From assembly GCA_022432975.1 (NCBI GenBank), contig CM039516.1, positions 27,561,571-27,625,570 on the forward strand: DNA of 64,000 nucleotides, given 5' to 3'. The position numbers and the translations under genes are program-made. The first letter of the stretch is position 1; each line of letters starts with the position of its first letter. Source of the stretch: Begonia masoniana (lineage: Eukaryota > Streptophyta > Magnoliopsida > Cucurbitales > Begoniaceae). Positions 33,795 through 45,723 of this stretch are shown here, piece after piece. The notes under the pieces were generated by a model that saw nothing but the letters and a program-made list of their open reading frames with translations, was not told where the DNA came from and searched no databases.

Positions 33795-34957
33795 ATGACT
33801 AATAGAAGTGGATTTACACGTGACACACCACACCAAGAACCAAATCAGGTTAGGGACACTCCCCCTCCTGAACATACACGTCACGAGGGTGAATCTAGCA
33901 TGCAAGGCCAAATTAATGCCTTAACGGGCTTGGTTAGACCCTTACACAACAAATCAAGGACGTTTCCCTTGGTATGGCCCAATTTAAAGAACTTATGACA
34001 AACCATCCCCAAAGAGAATCCCATGAACAAGATCCTTCACGAGAGACCTCCTCTAGGATTATACCCGAACGTCCTAGACGTCGAACCCCTTTCCAACAAC
34101 CCTTAGAGGAAGAAGAATGGGCTGAGCCCCAAAGAAGGAGATCCCGTTATTATGAGTCGGAGGATGAGGATTGGGCGGGAGATGATGAAGAGCATTATCG
34201 CCCAAATCATCGTAGAGACAATGATGACCTCTGTAACGTTAAGATCACAATTCCCCCTTTCAATGGAACGTGTGACGGGCACACATTTTTAGATTGGGTT
34301 GATAAGGTCGAGAGAGTTTTTGAATGCCATGATTACTCCGAGAAAGTAAAGATACAACTAGCCTCCCTTGAACTTACGGGCCACGCTGCACTATGGTGGT
34401 CCAACCTCAAAACCCAAAGATTGAGAACCCTAGGTTACCCCGTCTCAACTTGGACTTCCATGAAAGACCTAATGCACAAGAGGTTTGTTTCCAGACATTA
34501 CAAACACGAACTCTTCCAACAACTCCACAATCGTAAACAAAACAATCTCACGGTAGATGAATACCTCACGGAATTCGAAACCCTCAACATGCGTTGTGCT
34601 ATTGATCAGCCTAAGAAGCAACTCATCATGAGATTTATTCGTGGTTTGAATCGTGACATTGGCGATGCGGTTGAGATGCAACAATTGGAAGCCATGGATA
34701 TGGTCATTCAATTACCCCTTACGGTGGAAAGCCATCTTAAGAGAAAACGAAAGACCACCTGCCCGAGCAAATTTCCACCTAGACACTTGAACCAAGATAA
34801 GCCTAAACATCCAAGGAAGAATGAAGAGAAAAGACCAATTAACCATAATTTGCCACCTAAAGCACCACTCAACCAAAACAAGCCCCCTCCTACGGATAAA
34901 AATCAATCGAACCCATCTAAAGGTCAAAGAGCCGTGGTGTCCAATGCTACAATGTGA
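33795..34957 (+). pseudogene. gag: Gypsy-6 gag
   Basis: Starts MTNRSGFTRDTPHQ at 33795. A frameshift near 33980 moves it to the long frame that ends at 34957. It has an acidic/basic N-terminal part, then ITIPPFNGTCDGHTFLDW, LELTGHAALWWSNLK, the KRFVSRHYKHEL region and FIRGLNRDIGDAVEMQQLEA, typical of chromoviral capsids of the CRM/Reina type. A basic, proline-rich tail follows; no clear zinc knuckle was seen. Confidence 0.88.
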
Positions 34958-34959
34958 AA

Positions 34960-35372
34960 ATATTTTCCAAAGTAGATGTGCAGTCAAGGATAAAATTTGC
35001 TCGGTGATTATAGACGGTGGGAGTTGCATTAACATGGCTTCCCAAGATATGGTTAGCAAACTTGGATTAGAAACGACTAGTCACCCTGAGTCTTATAAAT
35101 TAAGATGGTTAGATGATGGAGATGACATCAAAGTAACCAAGCAAGTCACCGTCAATTTCACTATTGGTAAATATAAGGATGCAATTCTTTGCGATGTCGT
35201 TTCGATGAACGCAAGTCATCTTCTACTCGGAAGACCATGGCTTTATGATCATAGGGTGCACCATGACGGATTCTTCAATAATTATAGTTTGAAATTTGGT
35301 GGTAGGACAATCAAGTTACTACCAATAACCCCTGAACAAGTGGCACGTGATGATGCAGTTAGGAAAGAATAG
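34960..35372 (+). pseudogene. Gypsy-6 protease region
   Basis: VIIDGGSCINMASQDMVSKL (about 35004-35063) is the retropepsin active-site region with D-G-G where D-T/S-G is usual. It continues to HLLLGRPWLYDHRVHHDGF. The readable frame overlaps the end of gag in another frame and stops at 35370-35372. Confidence 0.82.
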
Positions 35373-35399
35373 AAGATTAAAGAAAATCTTTTCTTAACA

Positions 35400-36880
35400 A
35401 AATGTGGATTAAGAGTTGCTGTCACAAAAGGAAAGACCTTGATCTTAGTTCTGTTTAGAGACCGTGTTATGGAACTTGAAAAGATACCCCCATCGGTCCA
35501 AAGTTTACTTAACTCTTACCAAGACGTCTTTCCTAAGGAACTGCCACCCGGATTACCACAAATTTGAGGAATAGAACACAAAATCGATCTCCAAATCTTA
35601 GCAATGCTACCAAACCGACCGGCCTATAGGATGAGGCCTTAAGAGGCCAAAGAATTACAAGAACAAGTCTAAGAGTTATTAGGAAGGGGATATATTAGAG
35701 AATCGATGAGCCCTTGTGCCGTACCTACGCTATTGGTACCCAAGAAAGACAGCACTATAAGGATGTGCATCGATAGTCGAGCTATCAATCAAATCACTAT
35801 TAAGTATAGATACCCGATCCCTAGACTCGAATACATGTTAGATGAATTAAGCAGAGCATCTATCTTTTCCAAAGTCGACTTGAAGAGTGGTTATCACCAA
35901 ATACGTATGAAAGAAGGTGATGAATAGAAAACCCCCTTAAAAACTAAATACGGATTGTTTGAGTGGATGGTTATGCCATTCAGACTCACTAATGCACCGA
36001 GCACCTTCATGAGGTTAATGCACCATGTTCTTAAGGATTTCCTTGGGAAGTTTGTTGTCGTCTATTTCGATGACATCTTGGTGTATAGCCCCAATCTTCC
36101 ACAACATGTCAACCATCTCGGGATGCTTTTTCAAAACTCTCCGTCATGCTAAACTATTTTGGAACCTGAGTAAATGCTCCTTCGGACAAGAGAAAGTTTA
36201 TTTCTAGGACTTCATTATCTTGAACGATGGCTTATAAGCGGATGAAGACAAAGTCAAAGCCATCAAAGATTAGCCCATACCCAATAGTATCACTGAAGTC
36301 TGTAGCTTTCACGGATTAGCCTCTTTTTATAGGAGATTCATTAAAGACTTCAGTTCCTTAGTTGCTCCTATTACCGATCTCACGAAGAAAGGAGTAGATT
36401 TTAATTGGACTCCTGCATGTCAAAGTAGCTTTGACCTAATTAAGGACAAGCTTTGTCAATCCCCGGTATTAGCACTTCCTGATTTCAGTAAGGTTTTCAA
36501 GATCAAAAGTGATGCATCTAGAATTGGCATTGGTGTCGTATTGATGCAATACGGGAAGCCTCTTGCATATTTTGGCGAGAAATTGAAAGAGCTGTTTTAA
36601 ATTACTCCACTTATGATAAGGAGTTTTATGCCGTGATACGAGCTATTGAGCACTACCAACACTACCTCCTATCCAAAGAGTTTGTGATCCATTCTGACCA
36701 TCAATTCCTTAAACATATTAAAAGTCAACATAAACTCAACAAAAGACATGCAAAATGGGTGGAATTCTTGGAGAGATTTCCATACATTTTGAAGTATTTG
36801 AAAGGTTCCGATAACACTGTTGCCGACACTCTATCACGAAGACGAATCCTCTTAATGGAATTATGCATCAGATTTTTCGG
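35400..36880 (+). pseudogene. Gypsy-6 reverse transcriptase and RNase H
   Basis: Reverse transcriptase blocks: [74 protein letters not shown] and catalytic [10 protein letters not shown] (about 36060-36090). RNase H is partly readable: SDASRIGIGVVLMQ-like near 36510-36550 and SDHQFLKHIKSQHKLNKRHA near 36700. Stops interrupt at about 35566, 35641, 35926, 36206 and others. Confidence 0.88.
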
Positions 36881-36959
36881 CTTTGAGTGGATCAAGACTA
36901 TGTATGAATCTGACAAAGACTTTAGAACGCCCTTCCAAAATTGTCAAAGCAAAGTTGAA

Positions 36960-38149
36960 GGAGGCTATAGTATTGTTGATGGATTTTTGTTGAAAAGCAG
37001 GAAATTATGTATCCCTGACTGCAGTCTGAGACAGTGCCTTCTCAAAGAAACTCATGGTGGAGGATTGTCCGGACATTTTGAAGAGAAGAAAACCCTTGAG
37101 TTGTTAAAAGAAAGATTTTATTAGCCTCACATGATGAAAGACGTGCAGCACTCCGTTGAGCAGTGCATTATTTTTAAGAAGGCCAAGAGCAAGGTTCTAC
37201 CCCAAGGACTCTACCTTCCTTTACCAATCCTTACACACCCTTATGTAGAAATTAGCATGGATTTTGTATTAGGGTTACCACGAACGGGTCGAAATAAGGA
37301 CTCAATTTTAGTTGTCGTGGATAGGTTCTCCAAAATGGCGCATTTCATCGCCTGTAATAAAGCTGATGACTCTGCTACGGTAGCCGATCTATTCTTCAAG
37401 GAGATAGTTACACTCCATGGAGTGCCCCAATCAATCATGTCTGACCGCGATACCAAATTTTTAATCACTTTTTGGAAGACCTTATGGAAGAAATTGGGGA
37501 CTAAACTATACTTTAGTACATCATTTCATCCCCAAACAGACAGTCAAACAGAAGTGGTCAATAGGACCTTGGGAACCTTTTTTCGCAGTGTTGTGGGTAA
37601 GAATCTAACCAATTGGGACATAGTGCTACCCCAAGCTGAATTATGTTACAATAGAAGCCTTCACTCTACCACCCAGCAAACTCTCTTTGAGGTAGCTTAT
37701 GGATTTAATCTGAACTCACCACTGACCCTCATTCTTATTCTGACCTAGAACCTTGTATACCCTGCAGGAGCTAGCAAAGCAGAGCAAGTCAAGAAGTTAT
37801 ATGAAAAAGTCTACCAAACCATTGAAAAGAATAACACCAATTACGCTAAGCATGCCAATAAGGGACGAAAAGAGGTAATATTTAATGTACGAGATTTGGT
37901 ATGGTTACAATTTCAAAAAGAAAGATTTCCGGCCAAGAGACGCTCAAAACTCCTACCTAGAGCGGAAGGTCCCTTCAAGATCTTGGAATGAATTAATAAT
38001 AATGCTTATAAACTGGAATTACCTGGCGAATATGGGCTGTCATCTACCCTTAATGTTCAAGATTTGTCCCCTTATATTCGAGAATTGGGGCATGAAGAGG
38101 AGGCTGAGCTAATGGATTTGAGATCAAATCCTCAGCCAACCGGAGGGGA
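36960..38149 (+). pseudogene. Gypsy-6 integrase and C-terminus
   Basis: The zinc region THGGGLSGHF..EQCIIFKKAKSK keeps both His and the first Cys, but the second Cys reads Phe. The catalytic core shows ISMDFVLGLPRTGRN, SIMSDRDTKF and TDSQTEVVNRTLG. After a stop at 37747 the C-terminus continues in broken frames, ending STLNVQDLSPYIRELGHEE. The reading then runs on as LRRPITRSQTRAHN across the proposed LTR start, as is known for CRM-lineage pol genes. Confidence 0.85.
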
Positions 38150-39939
38150 TGACATGCTAAGGAGGCCCATCACGAGATCTCAAACTCGGGCCCATAATTT
38201 AATTAATCAAATTTCTAATGACTTTTCTTTTTGCAGGTTTTGACCCCATTGTGGATTTCACATGGGATCCGACTTCCGAAGATGTGGGCAAGCCCCTTCA
38301 CAGCCTTCATTGGAACATTTACATGGAGACTTCAAGTAGCCTAATGGGAATTTGTCTTCCCGGGCCTCTAAATGTGTAATTTTTGGTTTTGAACTTATTT
38401 GGCATACATTAGCCTTTTTGTATGAATTATTATAGTTGCATCATGCATTAGATTGTATGGTTAGGATTAGATGTATGTTGGTGGATTATTGGTTGAAGAT
38501 TTATTCAACAAAGGAGAAACATATCAACAAAATGGAGCCCAAAGGAAGCTTTAGCCCAAGGAAGAGCCCACATTTAAAGGTATGAAATTGCAGGTACGAA
38601 TGTGGGTGGCAAAATGGATCAAGGACTTGACAAATTTTCAACCGTTGATCAAGCTTTGGTGCAGCCCTCATCATCGCGGCACAGCTGGCGCGCACTCGGG
38701 CAGCAGCTGGACTCGGGAATGGCGCACGGGCAGGCGAAACTCGGATTGCTGTGCTAGCGCTGCTCAGCGCCATCTGATCGCAGCAGCTGGCCATTGATGT
38801 GGCGTGCATAGGCTTCTGCTTGGACCATCGATGGGCACGCGCTAAGTAGCATCACCTCCACATGATTGGCGCGCACATGGCTGCTCACGGTTCGACGATG
38901 GCAAGCGCATAAGATCCCCACTCTCGGCCATTGATGCTTTTCCAAATCTGACGGCTCAAATTCTCTTGCCAAACCTTAATCCACCTTAGGTTGCCTATTA
39001 AGCATAGCATTGGTGATTGTTAAACACTTTTGCCCAATTTATAAAATATCGCTTTTCCAACACCAAGTGTTGGTTGCCTTTGGGTTTCCTCGATTCTTGA
39101 ATCAAGTGGAGTAGCCCTCCATTGTTAGCCTAGCTTAAGGTTGCTAGGTTAACTCTCATCTTGTCCCTCGCATTTCTCTCTTGAGAGTTAGGAGTTGAGG
39201 ACGAAAACCTAGGCCTACGGTAGTTGTTTTCCTCTGAGAAAACGTGCACCTGAGAGCTCAAACGTCAGATAGCTCCTCGGGTCTTCCAAAGGTATCCATT
39301 TTATCATTTCCATTCACACATTTCCACACACACATCACCTCTAATTTTTGACCTCACCATTCACACACTTCACCTTTATTTTTCTTGCATTTTTCTTCAT
39401 CTTCATCTTTTCACTCTTCACATTTCCACACACTCTAATACACCTTCACCTCATTCCATTTTATTGTGCATTACACTCTTATCTTCCCCTCTCATAATCG
39501 GCCATCACTCTCACTCACTATCACTTCCTATTATTTACATTTTATTTGCTATTTTTGTTCTCTTTATCCTCAGATGTTTCCTTCTACACCTACTCCCGAG
39601 CACTCTTGTTATTTTGTGGGTTACACGACCCCTTTTCTAAGGGCCTCGTGTCACTTTGCCTATCTCCAATAAGAAATAAAGTATTGAAATATATAGGTTC
39701 AAGGCCATAGGCTAACTTCTTAATAATTGGGTGAGAAGAAAAATAGATTCTCCCAATATTTGGAAAGGAATGAGGTGGAACAATGACCATGCAACCAATC
39801 CCAAAAATACTCTCCTCACTTATCCCCTTATTTTCTTGATGCCATAATGACACGTCTTCCAATTGGTAAGGCATCTCTTCGTCATATAGTGGATTAAGAT
39901 GCCACTTGAAAAGAGAGTGCTCTTGATACTTTCTTGACA
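38150..39939 (+). repeat. Gypsy-6 3' LTR (proposed)
   Basis: The start is proposed at TGACATGC after the purine tract CGGAGGGGA (38141-38149); the end is TTCTTGACA at 39939, where Gypsy-7 resumes. It has a GC-rich part (38670-38900), a CCAAAG|GTATCC donor-like site at about 39290, a CT/CA-rich stretch (39300-39570) and CCTCAG|ATG at about 39572. The short open frames on both strands here have no recognised domain. The left boundary is inferred, as the 5' LTR is not visible. Confidence 0.6.
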
Positions 39940-40526
39940 TCAACCCACGTTTAGATAAGAAAAAAATTTCCTTTATCTTCCCTCCTTTACGTATGGCCTC
40001 ATCGCGAGCTACTTGTTCGGGGTCATAGGTAGTAAATTGATCATCCTTCTGCCAAATTTAAAAGTATAGTGGTTGAGCAATCAATCGTAGTGTACTTTTC
40101 GGTCATAATGCCATGGTCATTCTAATTTTATATGACTGACATTCATCGGGACAATGTCACAAAGAACCGAGTCCTTATATTTTCCAATGGTGAAGTCTAC
40201 GGTCACCAGCTTAGTTACCATGATGTCATTTCTATCGTCCAACTAACTCAATTTATACGGTTTAGGCTGGTTAGTAGTTTCCAACACTAATTTACTGACC
40301 ATATCTTGTGAGGCTGCATTGATGCAACTACCACCGTCAATAATTAGCAAACAAAACTTGTCCTTGGCTGCACAACGACTTTGGCAGAGATTATCACGTT
40401 GACAGTCTTCACCCACGTTCTTAGATATCAAGGCTCGTCTTATGACATGTAGTAGAGGTCCTTCTTAAGCCATACAATCTTTGGCCTCTTGATCACTTTC
40501 CTCTACTATTTCTTCTTCAACCTTAT
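39940..40526 (-). pseudogene. Gypsy-7 protease region
   Basis: LLIIDGGSCINAASQDMVSK (within 40431-40243) matches the Gypsy-6 protease, including the D-G-G motif. Downstream, YDPEQVARDEAIRKG and FFLSKRGL match the Gypsy-6 frame up to the insertion point. Several stops are present. Confidence 0.8.
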
Positions 40527-41711
40527 TGTAACGACCTCTATTTCCAGCAAGATATTGTCCGCTCTGGGAATTGGGCCGTAGCCCAATATCCTCCCCTCAC
40601 GGCTTTGTTTGGTGAGAGCTTCGCGGAATTGCTCTCGCCGAAGCACTTTTAACTTCGGAGTTCTTATGGGATCCGTTGCAAATCGTGCTCCAAAACGCGT
40701 CTTACTATGTTGGAAGGGTCTCTTTACATATGTTTCATTTCCACGTACTTCCCCAAGCGATGTGGGATTGTGACGACCCCCTTTTTACGACCTGTCACCT
40801 TCCGGTTCGCTCGCGCGGACGTACCGCCATCCGGGTTCCGGTTCGTGCAGTCATCGTACCCATATGTGCATATTCGGGTCATCATAATCACCCCCCCGAA
40901 TATGCACGTATGGGTACGATGGCTGCACGAACCTGAACCCGGATGGCAGTACGTTCGCGTGGGCGAACCGGAAAGTGACAGGTCGTAAAAAGAGGGTCGT
41001 CACAATCCCACATCGCTTGGGGAAGTATGTGGAAATGAAACATATGTAAAGAGACCTTTCCAACATAGTAAGACGCGTTTTGGAGCACAATTGACAACGG
41101 ATCCCATAAGAACTCCGAAGTTAAAAGTGCTTCGGCGAGAGCAATTCCAGGTTGGGTGACCTTCCGGGAAGTTCTCGCCAAACAAAGCCGTGAGGGGAGG
41201 ATATTGGGCTGCGGCCCAATCCCCAGAGCGGACAATATCTTGCTGGGAAACGGGGTCGTTACAAATGGTATCAAAGCCTGTACCAAACCTGAAATGTGGC
41301 CAACGAGGACGTTGGGCCCCCAAGGGGGGGTGATTGTGATGACCCGAATATGCACGTATGGGTACGATGGCTGCACGAACCGGAACCCGGATGGCGGTAC
41401 GTCCGCGTGGGCAAACTGGAAGGTGACAGGTCGTTAAAAGAGGGTGGTCACAATCCCACATCGCTTGGGGAAGTATGTGGAAATGAAACATATGTAAAGA
41501 GACCCTTCCAACATAGCAAGACGCGTTTTGGAGCACAATTGACAACGGATCGCATAAGAACTCCGGAGTTAAAAGTGCTTCGGCGAGAGCAATTCCAGGT
41601 TGGCTGACCTTCCGGGAAGTTCTCGCCAAACAAAGCCGTGAGGGGAGGATATTGGGCTGCGGCCCAATCCCCAGAGCGGACAATATCTTGCTGGGAAATA
41701 GGGTCGTTACA
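40527..41711. mobile_element. Cassandra-type element with an inverted LTR
   Basis: TSD CTTAT (40522-40526 and 41712-41716). It consists of an inverted LTR 40527-40886, a remnant of polypurine tract (about 40887-40897), a plus-strand LTR from about 40896 to 41263 missing roughly its first 8 bp, an internal domain 41264-41334 with primer site 41266-41277 (TGGTATCAAAGC), and a second plus LTR 41335-41711. Both outer ends are therefore the LTR 3' end. The 5S-like domain of the inverted LTR (40611-40674) has lost about 18 bp around the C box; the other two (41099-41179, 41547-41627) are complete. Confidence 0.92.
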
Positions 41712-42620
41712 CTTATTGTATTATCCTTCGTCATTTTTGCTTTCCCACTCTGCAGTTGATTCTTTAATTACCAACACGCGACGGTTAGAGCATTCATTGG
41801 CACAGTGTCCTTTGCCTAGACACTTATGGCATTGAACGTGCTATTGCTTGGTTTTTGTCCGTGTGAGAGGGATTGTTGGTATTATTTGATCCTTTTGGTG
41901 GCCAATTACGGTTAATTGGCTTCTTTTCTTCACTTATCCATGTAGGCTTTGGATTGTCTGGGCCTGAATTTCTAGGTGGAAATCTGTTCGGGTAATTGGT
42001 CTTACGTTTGTTCTTTAGCTGTCTTTCCACCGTGAGGGCTAATTGAATGACTATGTCCATGGCCTCAAGTTGTTGCATCTCAATAGCATCACCTATGTCG
42101 CGATTTAGTCCACAAATAAACCTCGCGATGAGTTGCACCTTAGGCTCCTCAATAGCACAACACATATTGAGTGTCTCGAACTCTGTGAGATATTCATCTA
42201 CTATGAGGTTGTTTTGTTTAAGGTTGTGGAGTTGATGGAAGAGTTTGTGCTTGTAATGTCGGGGAACGAACCTCTTGTGCATTAAGTCTTTCATGGAGTT
42301 CCATGTGGAGACGGGGTATCCTATGGATCTCAATCTTTAGGCTCTAAGGTTGGACCACCATAGTGCGGCGTGGCCCGTGAGTTCTAGTGAGGTAAGTTGA
42401 ATTTTTACTATCTCGGAGTAATCATGGCAATCAAAAACTCTTTCAACCTTATCAACCCAATCTAAAAAGGTGTGTCCGTCACACGTTCCATTGAAAGGTG
42501 GAATGGTGATCTTAACATTGTAGAGGTCATCGTTGTACTTACGACGATTAGGGCGATATTGCTCTTCATCATCTCCAGCCCAATCCTCATCCTCCGAGTC
42601 ATAATAACGGGGTCTCCTTG
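41712..42620 (-). pseudogene. gag: Gypsy-7 gag
   Basis: The main frame at 42333-41824 includes LRSIGYPVSTWNSMKDLMHK (from about 42340), FVPRHYKHKLFHQL, FICGLNRDIGDAIEMQQLEA and RQLKNKRKTNYPNRFPPR. Further 5' parts (KVERVFDCHDYSE and the acidic SEDEDWAGDDEEQYRPN) are readable to 42620. It is closely similar to the Gypsy-6 gag. Gypsy-8 separates it from its N-terminus. Confidence 0.85.
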
Positions 42621-44380
42621 TGTAACATCCCGTAAATTCTACCCTAGTAACCGTAAACTCTATTCGTCCACGGACTTTGTTTGTCCACGGACTTTATTTG
42701 TCCACGAACTTTGGACGACTTTATTGTCCATAGACTTTGGACGACTTTCTCGTCCACAGACTTTGGACGTCTTTCTTGTCCACAGACTTTGGACGACTTT
42801 CTCCCTTACTAAAACACTTAACAAAAACTTAGGCATAGTCACTCTAGATGTTGGCCAATGGATCGCCTCCTCTGGCGATCGGTCGGCTAGCTCTCTGGAT
42901 TTTTATTTTTAGAGTGCTACTTCCCTACCCCTTTTTCCTCCATTAATTATACCAAAACACGATCCATCATGTTAAAACGCCACTACCTAACACTTTCTTC
43001 AATCACCAAAATACACATCTGTAATTCAAGTTATCCGGTACTAAGCACCCTAAAATGAATCAACTATACATTTTCTTTTCTAACTATTTCATCACCCTTC
43101 AGCCCAACATAAATCCCAAAACCCCAAAATACTTAGTCTTTTGCTCCCACGGGTCAGAATTCACACTGACTACACAGAACACTACCACAGGAATTCTTCT
43201 TGATCCGTCTCATTCGTCTTGCAGAGGGATGTCATTCTCATCTGCTTCAATATCACCTACACCATAGAGACATTCTATGAGCTAAAGGCTTAGTAAATTT
43301 ACGTAAATGAAAATGCATGCTATGTATATACCATTCAGAAAATCATGCATTTCTTTCATTTTTTAGTTTCATAGCAGAGGGTGTCTCCGGGGGTCACTAG
43401 ATGGAGAGGGCACATCTCGCAGTTAGATAGCCCTTTCCATCTACCGGGGGAAAACATGCTCCTCCTCTCAGGACAGCCATGTTTGAACCCCACCCCGACA
43501 TGACCAGTTACGTGCATTCATATCTTTTCATTAATCTTTTCCTTTTTCATGAAAACATAGTGCGGAAGTTCATTTTCATGCTTTCTCGAAAACATGGTGC
43601 ATGGACATGTACAATGCATTAATCTTAAAGAAAACATAAAACAGTACATAGAACCTAGTAAAAACTTTCTAGCACAACGAATATTCTAAACTACCCATTG
43701 AACCTACCCTGAACACTAAAATCACCAAATATCCTGAATTGACGATTTCGCTTATAGTGTAGGCCAAATCGGCCAAGCAAGTCATGAAGACTTACCTTGG
43801 GTCCTCAGCACACCAAGCACTATCCGTAAGCTTTGTTCACCGAAGCCAATCCATAATACACGACATTAAAATTGAGCTTAAATAATCGATTTACCACGAC
43901 TTCCAGAATTTCAATCCCTAACTCAACAAACCTAATCGTATAAAAACTCTATAAAAAATCATAGACTAATATCCAAAATGTTAGAACCTTACCTAGGGTC
44001 ATGGTTTAGGAAGGAAACGTGAAGGAAATTGACCTGTTGGAGGAGGAGCTATTGAACCGTGAAGAATCGTAGGGGAGGAGAGAAATTTCTTAGCTGTGAA
44101 AGGAAAAGGAAGAAAGAGTGAAAGTGAAAGTGGTTTCTCGTAAGAGAGAGAAAAAGGAAGGTGTTGCCTCTGCCAAACTTCGTCCACCAGCTTGACACTT
44201 GTCACACTCTAACTTGGTGCTCCCAACTACCCCCTTTTTACTTCCTAACTTGCCCCTCCAACTAGTTGTTTGCTTGGTTGAACTTAGTTTGGTTTCTCCT
44301 TACATTTCCTTCCACACACATTTTATACATTTCTTAATATATTACACAAAAGTCATAATTCAAAAGTCCCGGATGTTACA
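42621..44380 (-). repeat. Gypsy-8 3' LTR
   Basis: A 1760-bp LTR starting TGTAACATCCGGGAC and ending TTACGGGATGTTACA on the minus strand. It has a GTAAGTCTTC donor at 43795, an exon-like 45-nt segment 43840-43796 (acceptor AG changed to CG), and GTCCACAGACTTTGGACGAC repeats at 42660-42800 close to the LTR 3' end. Confidence 0.88.
42660..42805. repeat. CGTCCAC/TTTGGACGAC repeats in the Gypsy-8 LTR
   Basis: About six units of 18-23 bp with TGTCCAC(A/G)GACTTT and GGACGACTTT, each able to form a GTCC/GGAC hairpin. Confidence 0.85.
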
Positions 44381-45723
44381 TTCCATCCATCTTAATTAAA
44401 ATTTTGTCCTCAAAATTTGATTACACAAATAATTTTGGGTAATTAGCCATCATGTCTTGTTGTCTCTTTCAGGTGGCTTCTTCTACATCGTGGTTCCGGC
44501 ACAGAATTTTCACCAGCAGAATTTTCTTATTGCGTAGCACCTTGATAGAAGACTCCAAAACCCACACTGGCTTCTCCACATAAGTCAGTGTTGGTTGAAC
44601 CTCAATCTCTCGTGCTTTAATAACATGCGATGGATCACACACGTATTTCCTGAGCATGGATATGTGAAACACATCATGGATGCCCTCCATTGAAGCAGGA
44701 AGCTGTAGCCGATATGCCGTCTTTCCAATCTTCTTCACAATCGGGAAGGGCCCCACATAACGAGGACTTAGCTTGTCCTTTTTCCCGAACCTCATAACCC
44801 CTTTGAATGGAGAAATCTTTAAATACACCTCGTCACCTTCCTTGAACTCCAATTCTCTCCGTCTGTTATCGGTATAGCTTTTTTGATGCCTTTGTGCTAT
44901 CTTTATACGTTGTCTAATGACGGCGATCTTCTCCACCGTTTGCTGTAAAATATCTGAGCCGATTATACTGGTTTCGCCAAACTCATCCCAAAACAGCGGA
45001 GATCTACACTTCTGACCATACAACGCTTCATATGGAGTCATGCCAATTGTAGCCTGAAAGCTATTGTTGTACGAAAACTCAATCAACGGCAAATACTTAC
45101 TCCACGAGCCTTGGAATTCCAACACACACGTTCTAAGCATATCCTCCAGAATTTGATTTGTTCTTTCTGTCTGTCTATCAGTCTGAGGAAGAAATGCTGT
45201 GCTAAAATTCAGTTGTGTCCCCATGGCTTTATGTAGACTTTTCCAAAACTTGAAAGTAAATCTTGGGTCTCAATCCGAAACTATCAAAATTGGAATCCCG
45301 TGTAGTTTGACATTCTCATGTTCATAAAGCTCGACGAGATAATCCATGGAATATCTCATTTTTACTGGTAGGAAGTGGGACAAATTTGTCAAACGGTCCA
45401 CTATTACCCAGATTCCATCGTGTCCTTTCGTTGTCTTTGGGAGTCCAACTATAAAATCCATGGAAATTAGTTCACATTTCCACTCCGGAATCGACAGTGG
45501 CTGCAAGGTTCCTGCCGACCTTTGGTGCTCTGCCTTGACCCGTTGGCAAACCAAACAGGTTTCTACGTACCTGGCAACCTCTCTTTTCATATTCGGCCAC
45601 CAGAAGTGTTGTTTCAAGTCTCTATACATTTTTGTGCTTCCTGGATATACAGAGTATGCCGAGAAGTGTGCTTCTGTCAAAATATCTCTTTTCAATTCCT
45701 CCTTATTACGCACGTACCTCCTA
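44381..45723 (-). pseudogene. Gypsy-8 integrase and chromodomain
   Basis: Zinc region: SVYPGSTKMYRDLKQHFWWP and CLVCQRVKAEHQ; the first His of HHCC reads Tyr. Catalytic core: LISMDFIVGLPKTTKGHDG, IVSD then a TGA at about 45269 (apparent CGA to TGA), then FLPQTDRQTERTNQ. C-terminal: RYVGPFPIVKKIGKTAYRLQ, GIHDVFHISMLRKYV, and a chromodomain-type end VLRNKKILLVKILCRNHDVE followed by EEAT. The expected Trp codon is TGA. The 3' end FEDKI motif and AT-rich polypurine tract lead into the LTR. A chromodomain may have steered insertion to heterochromatin, as known for this lineage. Confidence 0.9.

Larger units (their letters stand above)
32966..39939 (+). mobile_element. Gypsy-6: CRM/Reina-like chromovirus, 5' LTR lost
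   Basis: Plus-strand element with leader 32966-33794, gag 33795-34957, pol to about 38149 and 3' LTR 38150-39939. Its 5' LTR lies beyond Gypsy-5, outside the window. The 3' end TTCTTGACA at 39939 abuts Gypsy-7 sequence of the same family in opposite orientation (predicted TSD TCAAC), so Gypsy-6 inserted into Gypsy-7. Clade assignment rests on the gag word WVDKVERVFECHDYSE and the pol end PITRSQTRA. Confidence 0.82.
39940..42620 (-). mobile_element. Gypsy-7: oldest visible element, CRM/Reina-like, fragment
   Basis: Minus-strand gag and protease homologous to Gypsy-6. It is cut on the left by Gypsy-6 (39939/39940) and on the right by Gypsy-8 (42620/42621), and contains the Cassandra insertion 40527-41711. 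Everything else in the window lies nested in one of these two insertions. The LTRs and the rest of pol are outside the window. Confidence 0.82.
42621..45723 (-). mobile_element. Gypsy-8: Tekay-like chromovirus, 3' part
   Basis: Minus strand: integrase and chromodomain from 45723, polypurine tract, then 3' LTR 44380-42621. It is cut on the right by element 9. The predicted TSD on the left is CCTTG (42616-42620). The remaining 5' part is beyond the window. Confidence 0.88.

Noticed and set aside
39590..39943. 117-codon minus-strand open frame as a host gene fragment
   Set aside because: It spans the junction between the Gypsy-6 LTR and Gypsy-7 and shows no recognised domain. LTR sequence is the simpler explanation.
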